This document shows positions 43,345-54,355 of a stretch of 64,000 nt of DNA, one piece after another. Source of the DNA: Doryteuthis pealeii (Eukaryota > Mollusca > Cephalopoda > Myopsida > Loliginidae); the NCBI GenBank assembly GCA_023376005.1, contig CM042150.1:80692692-80756691 (forward strand). The letters run 5' to 3'. A program made the position numbers and the translations under genes. The stretch's first letter is position 1. Each line of letters opens with the position of its first letter. The notes under the pieces were generated by a model, which was not told where the DNA came from, made no database searches, and saw only the letters and a program-made list of their open reading frames with translations.

Positions 43345-43860
43345 GATGGCTGATGCTCTAGTGGTTAAGGCGCCGGGCTTACCAAAATCAGTCGGGTTTC
43401 TTTCCCGGACAGAGTTAGCTTGTAATGTCTAGCCACGCGGATATTCCGCTGCGGGGATGAGACTTTCTCCTTCCAAATCGGATCGATAACTAACTAAACT
43501 ATATCACGTGTCTGTCATGGCGCCCAATTCACGCGCCTATAAGGGGTCAAGGGTTATTAACAATTACCGGTAATTCTCCATGGGCACCCTTTGATTCTAA
43601 ATCAACGGACCTTAATTCAAATATTCCAACTTACAGGTCTGTTCATAATTCATGATTTCTCATGAATTGTAACACAATCATATTTTAAAAACGTTTTATA
43701 CCGAACGATCGACACCAAATTTTTTGCATGACTATCAATTTCCCGATGATGTCGGATTGTTCTCTAAATATCTGTCGATCGATTCATCATAGTGAAACTG
43801 ACAATAATGCTAAAATGTTTGGACCGACGGTTCAGATGCAAAAGTTTTAAATGTACAGAC
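43345..43860 (+). repeat. tRNA-derived SINE or LINE tail (family C)
   Basis: The head has an A-box-like CTAGTGGTTAAGGCGCCGG and a degraded B-box (GGGTTTCTTTCCC) at about 43,355-43,420, followed by a body of about 430 bases ending at the (CA)n array at 43,858-43,930. Seen once in this window, so the boundary is a guess. Confidence 0.45.
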
Positions 43861-43930
43861 ACACACACACGCACACCGCACACACACACACACACAAATA
43901 CAAACACACACGCACACCCGCACACACATC
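43858..43930. repeat. (CA)n microsatellite
   Basis: CA array with CG and AA interruptions. Confidence 0.95.
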
Positions 43931-44029
43931 TGTATTCGTCTTTGCAGTGGGTCTATCCCAGATATTGAGTATTGTAGAAAAACACAATATAAGCTGAGTT
44001 GTATTAATTTTTATTTTTATATTACATTG

Positions 44030-44034
<5 letters not shown>

Positions 44035-44098
<64 letters not shown>
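44035..44098. repeat. (TA)n microsatellite
   Basis: Uninterrupted TA run immediately 5' of a hammerhead-bearing PLE-like segment. Confidence 0.97.
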
Positions 44099-44099
<1 letters not shown>

Positions 44100-44100
<1 letters not shown>

Positions 44101-44456
44101 TTAACGAAGAGCTTAACGGCCGGGTTTGTTTACTAAATAAACGTCTACTTGCCTGCTATGGCAGGGGCGTGTAATAGTTTCCTTGACAAGGTTAATTTCG
44201 CAGGGATTGTTCGCTATGTACCGGCGGCCGAACGGATATGGTCTCTGACTATGCCTGTGAAGTCCCGGTTTCGATTCCTGTCGGAGGGGAGTCGTTAGTA
44301 TACATCGCTGAAGAGACTTAATAAAGTCGAAACAGTCTGTACGGTGTTCTGCATGGCGAGCCATCCTTTGCGGGATTTACTTGTCAAGTTTATTTTCTAT
44401 AATTATCGAATTTTATACGATACATGCATTTATAATTGCCTTCAAGCAAAAATATA

Positions 44457-44460
<4 letters not shown>
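44100..44460 (+). repeat. PLE-like terminal segment between (TA)n arrays
   Basis: About 360 bases bounded by (TA)n on both sides (44,035-44,098 and 44,459-44,487). It contains a hammerhead (44,303-44,346) and ends ATAATTATCGAATTTTATACG ... GCCTTCAAGC. The same block occurs reversed at 47,140-47,330, also against (TA)n. No coding domain remains; the minus frame 44,113-44,364 runs through the ribozyme. Confidence 0.65.
44303..44346 (+). ncRNA. Hammerhead ribozyme, best-formed copy
   Basis: Every element is present and paired: stem I CATCG (44,303-44,307) with CGGTG (44,342-44,346; one G-T pair), core CTGAAGA (44,308-44,314), perfect 5-bp hairpin II GACTT-AATA-AAGTC (44,315-44,328), GAAA (44,329-44,332), stem III from CAGTCTG (44,333-44,339), and TA (44,340-44,341) with cleavage expected after the A. 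This is a type I hammerhead with an open stem I, the form known in PLEs. It is likely transcribed only as part of a PLE. Confidence 0.82.
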
Positions 44461-44487
<27 letters not shown>

Positions 44488-44684
44488 ACATAGGAGAAAC
44501 TCTAGTATTTACACAATATATGCGTAACAATATAATCTTAACTGTTATACAAAAAGTTAATTAAATGCAATTTTATTTCAATTATAAAAGAAAAAACGTA
44601 AAAGATGTTGAATAGATATTCCTTCAAAATGCAATACTTTGTTGGGTATTTTTTTAAAGAGTTTTTGTTTTATTTGTTTTGTTT

Positions 44685-44965
44685 TGTTTTGTTTGTTTTC
44701 CCACAAGGTGCTATCGAATACAAATCATTTTTAAACTTTGACCCGAAAGTGAGAACCTGACAGGTACTACTGTTCCGGCTTCGAGTGGACCTGGGATTAA
44801 TGACATGAACGGATTCTCCGTACTCGCTAGATCTACAGAACTGAAGCCTCGCAATCACTTCAACATAGTATAATACTTAGGGATCCCCTTTTGGTGATGT
44901 CTTACTCTTTGTAGGGGATACAATCAACAGTTTCCAAGCCTCCAGTACTGAGAAAGAGAAATTCA
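44685..44965 (-). repeat. Dispersed repeat family N, diverged minus copy
   Basis: Blocks such as CAGGTACTACTGTTC, GAGTGGACCTGGGATTAATG and ACAGAACTGAAGCCTC match the antisense of family N. Confidence 0.55.
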
Positions 44966-45071
44966 AATAGACCTAATCCTTCTTTTTATTTTTGGAGCGG
45001 AGTTGTGTTTATTCTCAAATTGTTTATATTTTTAATTTTTTTTATTACCAAAATGCATGTTTATTACCTGC

Positions 45072-45497
45072 ACTAGCAAAATAAAAAACGCCCTCTGGGC
45101 GAGGTAAAATAAATATTGCCTGAGAGGATGGGAGTTGAAAATTTAATATCAGAGAGTTTATATCATAAGTAAAGTAAAATCATCAAATTTATTAAAGGAG
45201 TAAAAATAAAATAAATTTATTAAAGGAGTAAAAAATATTTAAAAATTGAAGTGGAAACTTAGTTCTGAGAACTTTAAATATATATTAAAATAAAACAAAC
45301 TATATATAGATAGATAATACCAGGTATGAATTTATTAAAACTTGTTTAAAAAACCCAATGAGGACTGTCTAACACTGCATGCTCAAATTTTCAGTGTATC
45401 TATTCTACGTTATGACCTTTTAGGTATTGTGACGTAATCAGTGACGTCGTTTTTGTTACAGGCAAAAACCGGAAGCGAATCTCCATTATTAATAGAT
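45072..45497 (-). repeat. Dispersed repeat family G, copy 3
   Basis: A full reverse copy, with the hairpin CGCCCTCTGGGCG at its 3' end (45,089-45,101) and the start block GAATCTCCATTATTAATAGAT at its 5' end. A 30-base direct duplication of ATAAATTTATTAAAGGAGTA occurs inside, shared with copy 2. Confidence 0.82.
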
Positions 45498-45499
45498 GT

Positions 45500-46205
45500 C
45501 GGTATCGATAGACAGATTGTCTATATGCACATTTTATTGACAGTGAAAATTACTCTTGAGAATCGCCAAAGAAGTGTATATAATTTTCTAAGATACTCTG
45601 TGAGAATGTTCTCAATAGAAGATAAAAATGAAATCCAACAAGGAAAAAAATAGAAATATACAAAATAACTTACCTTACAAGTGAATTGATTGAAAAGAAG
45701 GGAATTACAAGGGAGAATTCGCTTCATATTTTATCACGATTGTAAATGTAGAAATTGGACGATAAAATGATGTAGTCATTATGGAAGAATAAGAAAAGAA
45801 AGAAGAAAGACAAAGAAAAATGATTGTCTGATGGAAAACACATTAACTTTCATTTGGAAGCGTGTAAATTCACTTATGGTAGATTTAAACGGCGTAAGGA
45901 CAAATTGAAAAAGAAAAATAAGTCGTGAGGAAAAAGGAAAAGAAAAGAAAATAAATTCAACAGCGTACGCGATGTGTGTAAAAAAGAATCTGAAAAGTTT
46001 CTAAAAACAAGTTTATTGCTTTAGTTGCAATTTAATGAGACGTTTCTCCTTCAAACTAGTCATCTCTATTGCTGATTCACAAATGTCAGTGTGTTTCCAT
46101 ATCCTGCTATGACACTAAGTTACATCCGGTTGTGATGCTTCAGTTCTGGAGCTCTGAAAACTGTTAAGTCATTTTTATTCTATTATTCCCAGGTTCATTT
46201 TCACC
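45500..46205. other. Spacer without recognised gene
   Basis: AT-rich sequence with no domain in any frame. It is the start of the segment duplicated after the assembly gap (45,496 corresponds to 59,590). Confidence 0.55.
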
Positions 46206-46209
46206 TGTT

Positions 46210-46600
46210 ATATAGTCATATATCATCATCATCATGTCGCGCAGGCAGCACGGATATCCAAAACGATCTCTCGCCAACCTTCCCTATCATTCATCGCCAC
46301 AGGGAGCTCCTCTTCGCTGCAGCCAGCATCTTTACATAGCTGGTCGATATAAGTCCTTGCTGGGCGGCCCACACTGGCATGTCCATGTGTTGGCTTCCAT
46401 AGGAGAACATCACTTATGAGTTCATCCGTGCTTCTCCAGCAGTGCCCTGCATGCCTAGTCCGTCTCACTCGGATAGTCTGTGAGATAGGGGGCAGGTGAC
46501 CATACAGCTGCTCCCTTGTGGGATGCTGTTTCCACGACTTGTTCAGAACTGCTCGCAGCATTCTTGTGCAGCTCCCATCTAGCTTATTTTTATAGTCATA
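46210..46600 (-). pseudogene. Non-LTR retrotransposon C-terminus with (GAT)n tail
   Basis: An uninterrupted minus frame of 109 codons (46,232-46,561) reads MLRAVLNKSWKQHPTREQLY, GHLPPISQTIRVRRTRHAGH, CWRSTDELISDVLLWKP, VGRPARTYIDQLCKDAGC, MNDREGWREIVLDIRA. This is the conserved end of a LINE reverse transcriptase ORF. It is followed by a (GAT)n tail (46,214-46,236), the same 3' end as the copies at 38.7 and 41.4 kb. It is strongly 5'-truncated, with no reverse transcriptase core left. The good frame suggests a recent insertion. The clade is not assigned from this tail alone. Confidence 0.85.
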
Positions 46601-46623
46601 TATACCCTTCTAAAATTATTGGG

Positions 46624-46625
<2 letters not shown>

Positions 46626-46672
<47 letters not shown>
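46626..46672. repeat. (TA)n microsatellite
   Basis: TA run directly left of the palindromic element below. Confidence 0.97.
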
Positions 46673-46673
<1 letters not shown>

Positions 46674-46986
46674 TTTACAAAGTTTTCACAGATCAATGTT
46701 CATTATAAACAGCGACCCAGGTTTCATGCTAAGGGGCAATCATCAGGTTGTTGAGCAAGATCCCATGGTGTTTGTTGAAGTTCTTTACTCAATGTCACAT
46801 TTTGGACTGTATATAACGTCGGTTAGTTCCGCGGACGCTATTATAGTTCGGATTTACTAAAAATAAATTTGTTCAAAATTTGCATTTTTTTGTAGTAATG
46901 CCAACGAAGTTGCCTCCCTTTATTCGTTAGCATGAAACCTGGGTCGCTGTTTATAATAAACATTGATCTGTGAAAACTTTGTAAAA
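46674..46986. repeat. Foldback with 58-bp arms and a hammerhead
   Basis: Arms 46,674-46,731 and 46,927-46,986 are almost exact reverse complements (ACAAAGTTTTCACAGATCAA, CGACCCAGGTTTCATGC). The 195-base spacer is unique. A (TA)n array follows at 47,065-47,130. This resembles a PLE end with an inverted partial copy. Confidence 0.9.
46700..46760 (-). ncRNA. Hammerhead ribozyme-like motif, intact core
   Basis: Minus strand: CTGATGA (46,746-46,740), hairpin II with TGC/GCA, GAAA (46,725-46,722), stem III from CCTGGG, then TC (46,715-46,714). Stem I can form five pairs with one mismatch. The other arm of the foldback has only the GAAA half. Confidence 0.62.
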
Positions 46987-47062
46987 TAAATAAATATTAG
47001 CTCTTACAATTTGTGATTGAGCACTGTATTTTCTTTTTTTCATCACAAAAAAATTTTGTTTT

Positions 47063-47105
<43 letters not shown>

Positions 47106-47234
47106 ATATATATATATTATTTATATATATATATATATTGAAGGCAATCACAATGCGTATATCGTATAAAATTCGATAATTATTGAAAATAATCATGACA
47201 AGCAAACCCAGCAAATAACGTGCGCCACGTGGAA

Positions 47235-47277
47235 CACCGTACAGCTGTTTAAACTTTATTAAGTCTCGCCAGCGGTG
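47235..47277 (-). ncRNA. Hammerhead ribozyme relic
   Basis: This is the homologue of the 44,303 copy. Stem I CACCG/CGGTG is perfect, and TA (UH) and hairpin II partly remain, but the core reads CTGGCGA and GAAA has become TAAA. The ribozyme is dead. Confidence 0.55.
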
Positions 47278-47336
47278 TATACCTACGATTTCCCTCCGAC
47301 AGAAATCGAAACCGAGAACCCAGCACGGTGTTCAAT

Positions 47337-47735
47337 CGGCTGGTCCCGTCAAGCCCTAGCACCTGTATGATTTTACCAACCCTATTGCCCTTATGGCAAG
47401 CCCCAACCCCTTTTTATCATATGGGTGCTAGAAGGCGGTGGCTGCGGGTCTAAATGTCCTTGGAATGACGTTAAACTCTATCTGATGGTGAGGTTCCAGT
47501 TCTGGAGGTTTGGGAAATGTGGAACACCCTTCATCACCATTGCTCCCTTGTCCACTCTGACCCGGAGTGGTATTACCTGTTAGGGTCGCATCTATGGGTT
47601 AAATAAAAAAAATTATTTATAAAAATATTGTATTATCCATTAAGAATTGATTTATTTCAAAACTTTATCGGCATTAAACGACCCATTGATTTTGATATGC
47701 CGTAAAACAAAACCAAATCAAACCAAAACCATAAC
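47337..47735 (+). repeat. Dispersed repeat family N, reference copy
   Basis: From GTCAAGCCCTAGCACCTG through CACCCTTCATCACCATTGC, GGTATTACCTGTTAGGGTC and CTATGGGTTAAAT to GATATGCCGTAAAACAAAACC. A second end motif (TTTTTACGGCATATCAACC) lies at 47,895. It is non-coding and its class is unknown. Confidence 0.75.
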
Positions 47736-48170
47736 AACCATTTTCGTGTCATTTAATGCCGAATAAATTCATTTCGATAACATGTTGCTTAACTTTGATG
47801 ATTTAGGGGGAAACGATGCTTTCAACGTGATTTGACCGTAACCAGATCTACATAAGAGTTAGTATTTAGTCGGTTGGTTATATGAATGGTTGTTTTTACG
47901 GCATATCAACCTCTATTGGTTTATCTAAAGCCAAAGCAGATTACCAAGCGTTGGATGTCTTCTTAATTTTCTTATGTCATTGCGCTAAGTCTTCTACTTC
48001 TTTCAACCTTCTATCTCTACTCTTTTTTCTTTCATTAGGTCGTATATAACACAAGAATGTGTGTGCGTGTATAGGTATATGTTTGCATGTGTGTATCTAT
48101 ATCAATTTAAGAAAATCATAAAAAACGGATATGTGTGTATGTATATTCAAACTAAAAAAAAAATAGTTGA

Positions 48171-48175
<5 letters not shown>

Positions 48176-48236
<61 letters not shown>
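48176..48236. repeat. (TA)n microsatellite
   Basis: TA run directly 5' of a hammerhead-bearing element. Confidence 0.97.
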
Positions 48237-48238
<2 letters not shown>

Positions 48239-48279
48239 AGAAATTTGAAAAAAACAAGCGTTCCAAAAATGAAATGAGT

Positions 48280-48345
48280 TTATTTATCGATTCTTAAACG
48301 TTTCGGTTTCTTTAAACCTTCATCAGGATGTATCAAGGGGGGAAG
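48280..48345 (-). ncRNA. Hammerhead ribozyme-like motif (single copy of the 42-kb element)
   Basis: Minus strand: CTGATGA (48,326-48,320), hairpin II GGTTT-AAAG-AAACC, GAAA (48,304-48,301), TC further on. Stem III is damaged (CGTTTAAGAA) compared with the 42-kb pair. Confidence 0.55.
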
Positions 48346-48389
48346 AAATTGATGGATGTTTTATAGATGACAGGAGATAAAAAATCTTG

Positions 48390-48880
48390 ATAAAAAAATT
48401 TTTGTTGTGTAACTGTATTTGTTCAGCGTTATATTTTTTTGAAAGACGAGTCGCGATCCGCACACGCGAAGATGTCATGAAGCTTGACGTAACTCGGAGA
48501 AATGCATTCATTAAAAGACAAGAAAAATATATATATAAGTGTGTGTATGATTTTGAAAGTATAAGAAAACTATCAAATACGAGATTTAAAAAGAAAAATA
48601 TTTTCTTCTACTGAGACAGTCTGTAATATTTATAATATCCATATTTTTAGGTTACAGTTAAAGGTAAAAAAAACTCTGGAACTAAGGGTGAGTAGATCTG
48701 TAGATTGTTCAGAACAGTTTTCAGCGGATATGGTTTGAATTTGAATTCTGGGAAGTGTTCGGAAGCTGGGAAAGATTAGAAATTATTTTACATGTGGCAA
48801 TGAGTTGGACAGTTGATTTCAGAACCGTTGGCCGTGGCAGATAGCTGCTAGTGTCCCGTGACAGCTGAGCCGAGAGCGAG
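48390..48880. other. Spacer without recognised gene
   Basis: AT-rich sequence. The frame at 48,387-48,614 has no known domain. Confidence 0.5.
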
Positions 48881-48881
48881 T

Positions 48882-49170
48882 GAGCGCGTGGTGTAATGGT
48901 TAGAGTAATAGGAATTGGACTCGTCGAACCGAGTTCAAATTCTGGATGAAACTACAGTTCACATAGCGCTAATACCCTTGGGAAAGTTATAAATCCATCT
49001 ACTCTCCTTCCAGCTATGGGTAAGTAGTACGGCAGACTGGGCTCTTCAACGTTGGTTAGACAACCAGTCTAGGAGAAGGAAAACTCTGAATTCAAACCTG
49101 TTAAAACTCCGCTTGGGGTGGTCACTTCTAGAATAGGCCCAGTCCTAATCAGTGGTCTATTTCTCTAATT
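48882..49170 (+). repeat. SINE family B, best full-length copy
   Basis: A tRNA-like head: A-box region GCGTGGTGTAATGGTTAGAG and B-box-like GAGTTCAAATTC. The body has TAGCGCTAATACCCTTGGG, CCAGCTATGGGTAAGTAG and GGGCTCTTCAACG. The tail has ACCAGTCTAGGAGAAGG, AAACCTGTTAAAACTCCGC and CAGTCCTAATCAGTGG. The architecture fits tRNA-derived SINEs such as those described from cephalopods. The right-arm inverse (59,262-59,489) and post-gap copy (62,878-63,160) are assembly duplicates of it. Confidence 0.88.
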
Positions 49171-49574
49171 TTTTTCTAATATTAAAGAATAGATTATCTA
49201 AAAATAGCCACGCTGAGTGCTACATTTTCATCTGACCAGATAAGTTTCACCCTATGTTTTTCTTTATTTATTATTCTTGTGACCGTCTCTTGGGTGGGTT
49301 GCTGTTCGAAGTAACACAACCAAAGGGGACTGACAGAGACGACACGGTGGAATTACGCCGGATCGAGTATTGTGTCTCCGCATCCATCTTAGTTCTTAAT
49401 TATGAACACGGAGACTTATTCTTTTAGTGTATACATTTTCTTATTTTATGATCTCTCATTAACACGGGGTGAACGTCAGTCCATAAAACCTTTGGGTGAT
49501 TTTCTATGAATTACGACTAACCGTCAAATTCAAATGTTACACTTCATTACAAAAATGATAGGCAATGCCTATCA

Positions 49575-50506
49575 TTTTTATCAGCACCAGCTGACAGAGA
49601 AAGAAGACAGAAGAACAATGTAAATAGAATAAAAGAAATAAAACAAAATATTGACTAATAGAAGTGAAAGAGAAAGAGAACAATAAAAAAGAGGAAGTAA
49701 AAAAGATAACGAAAAAGAAAACAAACAATTTGGAAAAAAAGTGAGGAAAAGAAAATATGGAAAACGAAGTAGAAATTGAAACATTAGGAAATCAAGAAAA
49801 GAGAAAATAGAAAATTAAGAAGAAAAACAAGTAAAATAGAAAAAAAAACAAATAAGTAAAAGCGAATAAATTAAATAGAAAAGAAAGACAATAAAAAAGA
49901 GAAAATAGAGCGTTAATAATAATTCAAACATTCAGAGAAATGATAATTCTCTATTTTCCTCTTTTTTATTGTCTTAAAAAAGAAGATAAATTAATTGAAA
50001 GTAAAGGAAGAAAAAAACGAAAAAAGAAAATAGAAAAGGAAAAAAAAACAGAAAAATAGACAAATACAAAAACTAGAAAATAGAAAGGAAAAATAAATGA
50101 AAAGAACGAATTTTAAAAGGAAAATATAAAGAAAACGAAAAATAAAGAAATGATAGAAAATAGAAAATAAGTAAAAGAAAAAAATCCTCGAAAAGAAGAA
50201 CAATCAAGAATTGAAAGAGAATATTAGAAAACGAGGAATCTTATGTAATAAAGAGACATAAATAAAAGACAACTTAATTCATTGAAATAGTATTTGTAGA
50301 GGTAATAAAGGAGACTAAAATAGAAAAATAATAGAATTAGTGGAAAAGGAAAATACATCTAAAAATATAAGAAAACGAAAGGAAATATAAATGATATAAA
50401 AGAAAAGAAAGGAAAATATACATAGAATACAATTAGAAAAAGTATATATTCAAAAAATGTTTTAAAAAAGAGGAAATTGGAAAAAAAATTAAAATTTATA
50501 TATATG

Positions 50507-50597
<91 letters not shown>

Positions 50598-50721
50598 GTA
50601 AAATTAAAAGGGAGGAAAATTGAAAAAGAATAAATTTAACAAAAAGAAAAAAATTTTTAAAAATGGAAAAGACGAGGGAAATAGAAAAAATGATATATAC
50701 ATATATATATGTCTGTCTGTC

Positions 50722-50788
<67 letters not shown>

Positions 50789-51060
50789 TTTCTGCTTACT
50801 TGCATGTGTGTGTATGGATAGTAATGTAAAGGAAAGGAAAGGCGAATAGAAAAGAATGAAATTATAATTAAAAAGAATAAAATAAAAATGGAAAAATATT
50901 TTAAAAATGAAATGAAATTATAAAGATAAACTAAAGCAGAAGGAAAAGAAGAAAGTGAAGAAAAAGTGAAAAAAAACAAGAACCGAAATAGAATAGAAGA
51001 AGAAAAGAATAGAAGAAGAAAAAAAATAAACAAGATCACGAATGAACAAAATGAGTAGGA
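49575..51060 (+). repeat. Purine-rich tract with (TG)n and (TA)n islands
   Basis: About 1.5 kb of almost purely A/G plus strand, broken by TA-TG arrays at 50,501-50,594 and 50,694-50,780. The minus frames of up to 161 codons are low-complexity. A 27-bp inverted repeat (AGACAATAAAAAAGAG type) lies at 49,884-49,910 and 49,951-49,977. Confidence 0.93.
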
Positions 51061-53126
51061 ACGTGAATGTTAAAACCCCGCAAAAAATGAAATAATAACA
51101 AAAATCTTTTTTTTCAACTCAATCTTTGATGTCATGACCATATAAAATATCATCCTTAATTTGAACTTGTCACCAACATCAATGCCTGGATTTTTCCCCG
51201 TCATTCAATATTGATATTCAGAAACTCCATTTGGTTCCAATAGAAACTGACCACTATTTTCTAGTTAGTAGCACACACATTATTTGTCTTGAAGTAACAA
51301 GATGGATAGAAAGTGTTTCACCGAATGACCTAATACTTCACGGGATTAGTAAAGGAAAAAAATCAATTATTCAAACTTTGAGGAGACTTTGGTTATATTT
51401 TTAAAAATATTTTCCACATTTTGCATTCAAGTGAACATTGTCAGAAATATTTGAATTCAAGAACAATTGGATCTTGACTTGCGAGTTTAATTTGTGCGGC
51501 TCGTAACTCAATTATCTTGTATTTCAAATCAATTTCCCCCAGTGAAATAAATGAAATGCCATTAATCCGTTCAAGCCACCACAACCACAAAACACTCTAT
51601 TTTTTATTACTTTTAGAAATAAGTTGGTTGGTTTGTTTTACGGCACAATAACCTATTTCGGGTCATTCAATGCCGATTAAAGAACCTATTTCGGGTCATT
51701 AAATGCCGATTCAAGCCATATTCATATTTAGTTTCTTACAGTACCTGCTGATGCTTATATTACCAAATGTCCGTCCGTCCGTTGTGCTAAGGTCTGCAGA
51801 GTTTTTTGTCCGATTTCAAGTAAACTCATAGCAGGTGTTATAGTTACAATTGGAATTGGTTTGAATTATACGAAAAGATCTGGCTCATAGCAGTTATTAA
51901 GTAAGACCTCAATCTTCCTGTCCTCATCGCTATAAAAGGGTTTACGTCTCATATCGCTTAATCACTCTATTTGAAATCGTTAATAACGCTAGAAAGATAC
52001 TTATAAAACAACCACAAATAAAAGCCTTTTTATACTTTTTTATTTGGCAAGTATTTTTTTAATCCAATTAATATTTTGCAGTATTTTATTAGCAGTTGTC
52101 AAGATTGATAATAATTGTATCAGATTTATACAAGTATTTTTGGGGACCTAACATCTGGTTGTTTTCCACCAGTACGTAATCACCTTCTTTTTTCTGTATA
52201 ACTCCTTGGGTTTCTTGTTGCAGACATTGTGTCATGGTATGTAGTAACGAGACAGAAAACAAGCAGAAGTTGATTCATGTTCTTTTCATTGCCAGAGGTA
52301 AATAAGAAATAAATTTCAGATTGTTCACCGACTCTTTTTGTCATTGTGATATCTGTAAAACAACCTTTTGCTTACGAACCTATTTGATGAGGTCAAGCTC
52401 TCATGTTGACAGAGCTCAATTTGATTGAATGGTTTTGATTGCTCTTTCAGCTTCTTTTTAATTCTCGTTTCAAAAGAGCGTTCGCGACAACAGTCCTCTG
52501 CTGCTACCGACTCTCAAACGGCACGTTGACAATAATCTCTTTTTAGGGCAAATGTCCAAAACAGTCATATAATTATTCAATGACTTTGAAAGGATTTGAT
52601 GTTATGAACAAAATGTAAATGACACTTATAAGCCACATAGGGGAACAATAGCGAAATAATTCTTATGAATTCATTCACAATTGTCTGACGTTGTTCGAAT
52701 TTTGTGTATGATATATTATTATTATTATGAATGTTAAGTTGATTCTAATATTACCTTTTTCTTTTCCTTTTGTTTTCAGCGTAATAGTACTTAAATTATC
52801 CTAATTCACTAGATGAATAATCAATTTCCGACTAATTTTTCTTTCTGTGTATTTTGTTCTCCGTATTGTAGTTTGGTTTGGTTTATTTGTTTAACGGCAT
52901 ATCAATCTCGTATGGGTTATTTCATACAGAAATTCGTTCTAAATATCTGATTACAATCGCAACACAAAATGGGCTTCAGAGAGATGTATTATTATTATCT
53001 TGATTGTTGCAAGGATTTTAAAATTACTTTTAACGACAGCGTAATAATAATTAAACTATTCGAGTTTCTTAGATGGATCATCAATTTCTGTCTTTTTTTT
53101 ATTTAACTTTATTCTTGTTCGTGTAG
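51061..53126. other. Apparently single-copy AT-rich DNA
   Basis: The least repetitive stretch of the window apart from its inverted duplicate. A tandem duplication of GGGTCATT-AATGCCGATT lies at 51,659-51,712, following a family N end motif (GTTTGTTTTACGGCA). One possible exon on the minus strand is listed separately. Confidence 0.55.
52089..52352 (-). CDS. Possible exon, uncertain
   Basis: On the minus strand a pyrimidine-rich stretch and TTTTACAG (ending at 52,353) look like a splice acceptor. After it, from an ATG at 52,344, a frame reads MTKRVGEQSEIYFLFTSGNE, KNMNQLLLVFCLVTTYHDT and stops near 52,185. An overlapping frame, 52,235-52,089, gives MTQCLQQETQGVIQKKEGDY, VLVENNQMLGPQKYLYKSDT and IIINLDNC to a stop. 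The composition of both is protein-like and not low-complexity, and joining the two would need one indel. I recognise no family. The inverted copy (about 56,170-56,445) carries extra indels and cannot arbitrate. It may be chance. Confidence 0.2.
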
Positions 53127-53490
53127 AAATTTTGGTTTATTCATTTAACGGCATATCAATCCCGTATGGATTATTTATTGACAAAATTCGATTTATTTTT
53201 TAAACATTTGATTATGTGATTTGGTTTATTCATTTAACGGCATATCAATCCCGTATTGACAAAATTCGATTTATTTTTTAAACATTTGATTATGTTTTTT
53301 GGTTTATTCATTTAACGGCATATCAATCACGTATGGATATTTATTGACAAAATTCGATTTATTTTTTAACATTTGATTATGTATTTTGGTTTATTCATTT
53401 AACGGCATATCAATCCCGTATTGACAAAATTCGATTTATTTTTTAACATTTTTTTATTTATTTATTTGTTTAACGGCATATCAATTCCTT
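53127..53490 (+). repeat. Tandem repeat, about 75-90 bp unit, four to five copies
   Basis: Each unit reads TTTGGTTTATTCATTTAACG, GCATATCAATCCCGTA, an optional GGATTATTTA, then TTGACAAAATTCGATTTATT and TTTAACATTTGATTATGT. Units with and without the GGATTATTTA segment alternate. A related single unit is at 52,873-52,925, and the core resembles the family N end motif. It is mirrored in the right arm at about 55,090-55,440. Confidence 0.88.
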
Positions 53491-54258
53491 ATGGGTTATC
53501 TAATACTAAAATTTAATTCCTTTCTAAACAAAATGGACTTCAAGATGTCCCTATCCTTGACGTTAATGTAGATAAATTCTTGGAGAACATAGAATCATTT
53601 CTACTAATGAACATATAACAAAAATATGAATGAGATAATAAATTTAGGGCTAATACAAGTTCTCAAATACCGAAAGATATACTCATTTCTAAACATATTT
53701 GTATATTTTTGAGTAAATTTAGCATAAATACATATAAATTCTGATCTATTTTTATTGAGATCTTATTCAAACTGAAATACCCAAATGTCACCTATTTTGC
53801 CTAGGAAATGGGTTGATTTTACAATTTCTTTATATATGACAAAAAGGCAACAATTGAACGAAATGATTACAAGTTTCTGTACAGAATTTTTACAATATAA
53901 TCAATTTCGAAATAACACAAAAGTAATGCAGAATTTTTAAAAAGGGGGTAGTTTTTCGTGACTTGAGACTTTCACTTATTAACCCCATAAAATAGTCGCC
54001 GATTATATTTTTGTTATATTCTTCTTGCTCACAAAAGCAAAACTTTGAAGAGAAAATCGGTCTCTTTTATTTGCTTTAGACAGAACCAATTGGAAATAAA
54101 ATTTCCGCTCAGGAAAAAATATAGGTAAACCTTTTCTTACATAGCGTGATGTAAAGATTTCAAATTATGTAGGCAACAAATGATACGCATAATTACCTTT
54201 GATTTTAGAACCTGACTCACCACAAACACATATCGCTGATTTTCTGAGTGTATTGAAG

Positions 54259-54355
54259 AGAAACTAAAATTATTATTGCTTCTTTGCTCTGAACCAATGA
54301 AATAGCGTGGACTTGAATACCAGAGAATCTTTCTATAGATATATCTTATTGTTCC
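54259..54355. other. Spacer at the centre of the large inverted duplication
   Basis: 97 bases without self-complementarity between GAGTGTATTGAAG and CTTCAATACACTC. The minus frame 54,137-54,370 spans it and is an artefact. Confidence 0.9.

Larger units (their letters stand above)
48930..54258 (+). repeat. Left arm of a 5.3-kb inverted duplication
   Basis: This whole segment recurs as its reverse complement at 54,356-59,489, with a 97-base spacer (54,259-54,355). It includes a SINE, a purine-rich tract, microsatellites and a tandem repeat. The left arm is taken as the cleaner sequence. Confidence 0.97.
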
